Positions 61,024 to 64,000 of a stretch of DNA of 64,000 bases are shown piece by piece. The first letter of the stretch is position 1; each line of letters starts with the position of its first letter. The position numbers and the translations under genes are program-made. Below the pieces are notes generated by a model. It saw only the letters and a list, made by a program, of their open reading frames with translations, had not been told where the DNA came from and did no database searches. The stretch comes from Neodiprion pinetum (Eukaryota; Arthropoda; Insecta; Hymenoptera; Diprionidae): the NCBI RefSeq assembly GCF_021155775.2, contig NC_060237.1, positions 16,266,970 through 16,330,969 of the forward strand. The letters run 5' to 3'.

Positions 61024-63573
61024 TTTTTTTTTTTTTCCAAGGAGTTGCGGAATCCAAGTTACGGATTCGCGCCAGTCATACGGGCTAGCGCGGACGTGGG
61101 ACTCCAGGGTGGCCTACCCACTAAACCGCCACCTCCTGTGCAACGCTCCCAGCCAGGAACTATGGTGATATTACTTCTAGCTGGGAGCTCTGTCGGTGTG
61201 TGTCTCGTCAGTCTGTCCGTCCGTCCGTCCCGTGCCGGCACTCCGTCAGCTGCGTTACGTCAGGCAGCCGTCCGCGTTCTTACGTCGTAGGATTGTCTCT
61301 GTACTATGTTTCTGTACTATGGAGCATCACCCCGATGTGTGTTCCGCGTCGTCTCGTTCGTGTCCGCAGTACGTACAGTTGGGCGTCCGTACTCGGTTCG
61401 GGTTGTGTAGGTAGCGTCTGAAGTAGCCGTGGCCCGTCAGAAGCTGGGTGACGTAAAAATTCACATCCCCAAACCCCCTCTGGATCCACGGTCTCAGGTC
61501 CTTAATGAGTCGTCTCGTCCAGTTTCCCGTTGTTTCTTCCGTCCACCGTTCCTGCCACGTCTGTATCGTCGCGTCTCTTTCCGTCGTTGCCGCGTCCCGT
61601 CGGGTCACGTCCGCGTCTCTTCCGTAGACCCTCTTGCGCTCGAACGCGAGAAGGTCTATGGGAATCACGCCTGCCACCACCAGGACGGCCTGTGCTGAGA
61701 CCGTCCGATAGGAACAAGCGATCCTCAACGCGCTTTGTCTCTGTACCGTCGTCATTGCGTGACAGTATTTCTCAGTCTTCAGGGAGTCTGCCCAGATCTC
61801 CGCACCGTAGAGGAGGATCGAGTTCACCGTCGACATCAGAAGTCTCCGTTTCCCTGGTCTCGGTCCGTTCGTGTTTGCCATCAGGCGGCTTAGGGATGCT
61901 ATCCTTTCAGCCGCCTTCTGAGCCGTTCGTCGTATGTGAGGCCAGAAGGTCATCTTCGTATCCAGGGTCACCCCCAGGTACTTGACTTCCCCTCTGGTCT
62001 CGATCTCATCCGTCCCGACCGTCATGCGTAACGTGGTCGGTATTCGTCTCCTGATGAGAAGCACCAGTTCCGTCTTTTCCGTCGCGAGTTGCAGTCCGTG
62101 GTCAGTCATCCACCGTCCGACTCGTCTCATTGTCTGGTTCAGTGCGTCTTGTGCCAGATCTGGAGTTCGCTCGAATATCACTGCTGCCACGTCGTCAGCG
62201 TGAGCGACCAGGCGAACACCGAGTAGGAGCTCCAGTCTGAGCAGGCTGTCGTACATCCTGTTCCAAAAGTCAGGTCCTAGTATGGAACCTTGAGCGACCC
62301 CCGCCGTAATCTGTCGCGTCACTTGGCCTTCGGTCGTTTCGTACGTCAGTCGTCTGTTCCGAAGGTAGTCTTCAACAACTCGGAGCAAGTAAGGCGGGAC
62401 CTCGAAGTTGTCTCTCAGCGACCCTAGGATATCCACCCACCTGGCCGAGTTGAAGGCGTTCTTAACGTCAAGTGTCACCAGCAGCGCGACGGGTCACACA
62501 GCGTGGCAATGTCTGTCTGTCGACCGGAACGAGTCAACCACCTCTTGGATCGCTCCAATCGTTGATCGACCCCTCCGGAAGCCGAACTGCTGGTCAGAGA
62601 GGCCTCCGCCGTCCTGTATCGCATCCGTAAGTCGTGGTCGCAGAAGCTGTTTGTACAGTTTCCCTGTCGTGTCCAGTAAGCTCAGCGGCCGGTAGGCCGA
62701 CGGCGTGCTGGGGTCACCCTTACCCTTTGGGATGAGGACCAACCTCGCCACCTTCCACCGGTCGCTGAATGTCCCTGTCGTGAGGCACGTGTTGTGGAGG
62801 TCGAGAAGTATCTTCGGCCTCAGGCTCGCCATCAGCCGAAGGACCTCCCGTCCCCGTCACCACGTCACCCCGTCCGGTCCTGGCGCCTTACCCCTCTTCA
62901 TTGCTTTGGTCGCTTCGACGAACTCCTCGGCGGTGAAGACGGGGGGCGCCGCCGTCTCGTCGTCGTCTGTCGCGTTCGTACGCGTCATGTGGGTCGGGAA
63001 CAGTCCGTCGACGATCCGTCGTGCGGTTTCAGCATCCTTGAGTTCTGGCGGGATCTGGGCCCCCAGCCTACCGGTCACCATGTTGTAACCGGCACCCCAG
63101 GGGTCGCGATCCACTTCCTCGCAGAGCTTCTTCCAGCATCGCGTCTTGCTGTCTCTGATGGCGTACGTCAGTCGTTTCCGTTCAGTTTTGTACTCGGCCT
63201 GAAGACTTTCCCTCTCGGGTCTCCCTCCAGCCCTCGTAACCCGTCGTCGTTTTGCCTGGCAACTCTTCCGCAGCTCGGCCATCTCGTTCGTCCACCAGTA
63301 TTGTGGTGGTCTGTTACGTCCGTACTGTCGTTTTGGCATTGTGTTGTCGCACAGCCGCGTCGTCGGTTTGGCCGTCTCGTCCGCTAGTCTTTCCGCCCTT
63401 TGCCAGCCAGTCAGCTCTGGTGGGACGTCGGTAATTCGGGCCGGCGCTACCGCTAGCTCCGTCGAGAACTTCAGTACGTCGAGTTTGTCTACGTTTCACC
63501 GCGGGGGGTGCCAGGTCCTCGTCCGTGTCGTCCTTGTCTTTCCTGCACTTCGAAGGCGATGTACTGACGTACA
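61024..63573 (-). pseudogene. R1-like LINE, 5'-truncated ORF2
   Basis: Minus strand, with the poly(A) tail at about 61023-61036. One frame runs from about 63573 to 61325, interrupted only by TGA at about 62857 and 62494. No endonuclease remains. RT motifs: KRGKAPGPDGV, YRPLSLLDTTGKLYKQLL, FRRGRSTIGAI, LDVKNAFNSARW, AQGSILGPDFW and the catalytic box as HADDVAAV, then VKYLGVTLD. A CTYCGHERDDAEHT cluster ends it. It is the same type as the fragment at 39264-40930 but longer. It lies between the inverted PolB arms. Confidence 0.83.
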
Positions 63574-64000
63574 TCTTTACTACGTATCAAACACTGTGGG
63601 GTTGATAAACTCTTGGTAAGCCCGTCGGACGGTTCTCATAATCATTAAGCGTGATGTTATTTATCGTTGCAGTTTTCGCATCCCTTGACACGTTTGCTCA
63701 CTTTGATAATGTTGATATGTATCGTTTCGTCTTCAACCGTGGTGGTAAATGTGTACAGTTTCGCACGGATCTATCGTATTGTTGGAGAACTATCTCTGTT
63801 TGATGATGGGATTGTCCTTACAGCAGTTCTATGCCCTCAGTTCTGTCCTATGGTCAGTTTATTGTGGGGGTGGTGGTAAACCCCTCAAGGTATTGTGTCT
63901 GTTTGTCCAGGTACCAGTTGCATATTACAGTCCTGCCAACTCAACGTCAATTTTTCAGTACAATGGGACTAACTTCATGTTTTTTACTACGTATTAGGCA
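63574..64000 (+). repeat. Inverted repeat, right arm (continues past the window)
   Basis: Inverse copy of 59315-59742. The match still holds at the last base of the window, so the arm is longer than seen. The left boundary is sharp at 63574, where the LINE begins. Confidence 0.88.

Noticed and set aside
61045..62695. Plus-strand Arg/Ser-rich ORFs across the R1-like LINE
   Set aside because: They are antisense shadows of the minus-strand ORF2, which has clear RT motifs.

Overview
This window looks like a repeat-dense stretch of an insect nuclear genome, possibly a hymenopteran. The host assignment is an inference from the mix of elements: Ty3/gypsy, BEL/Pao, R1-like and CR1/Jockey-like LINEs, a Penelope-like element, an OTU-carrying Helitron, MITEs, Polinton-type PolB remnants and degenerate CCTAACC telomere-like sequence. 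I see no tRNA or rRNA gene, no CRISPR array, and no convincing host protein-coding gene. Almost every recognisable coding segment belongs to a mobile element.

Layout. Positions 1-10737 are a tandem array of eight ~1.35-kb units. Each unit joins a ~255-266 bp R-U5-like LTR fragment and an 18-nt tRNA-Lys-type primer binding site (PBS) to an unrelated intronless 287-codon ORF on the minus strand. The array runs without a break into a coding-intact Ty3/gypsy element (10738-18593) with gag, a -1 frameshift signal, pol, a third ORF, a polypurine tract and a full 3' LTR. Its 5' LTR starts at the same nucleotide as the array fragments and lacks U3. Positions 18594-23172 hold non-coding DNA, a 1.55-kb TIR element and a piggyBac-like MITE. 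Positions 23184-34878 are nested: two divergently oriented LTR-like modules enclose a 5'-truncated Penelope-like element whose inverted flanks carry hammerhead ribozyme motifs, and a decayed gypsy element (28110-32882). Next come a foldback MITE (34981-35583) and a 153-bp tandem repeat split by a Helitron carrying an OTU protease gene (37363-38678). Positions 39.2-46.6 kb hold an R1-like LINE fragment, microsatellites and a nearly complete LINE with a PHD-finger ORF1. A BEL/Pao integrase scrap is cut at 46976 by a young, coding-intact gypsy element on the minus strand (46977-53516). From 53.8 kb to the end there are decayed genes suggestive of a Polinton/adintovirus-like element, minisatellites, and a second R1-like LINE lying between inverted copies of a PolB fragment that continue past the window edge.

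How the parts fit together. The most unusual structure is the array at the left. Its units look like reverse-transcription by-products: LTR RNA from R to the primer site joined to a foreign RNA copied antisense to its ORF, then multiplied in tandem. The element immediately downstream is a plausible source of the LTR part. The captured protein is unrecognised; a viral nucleoprotein-like origin is possible but unproven.
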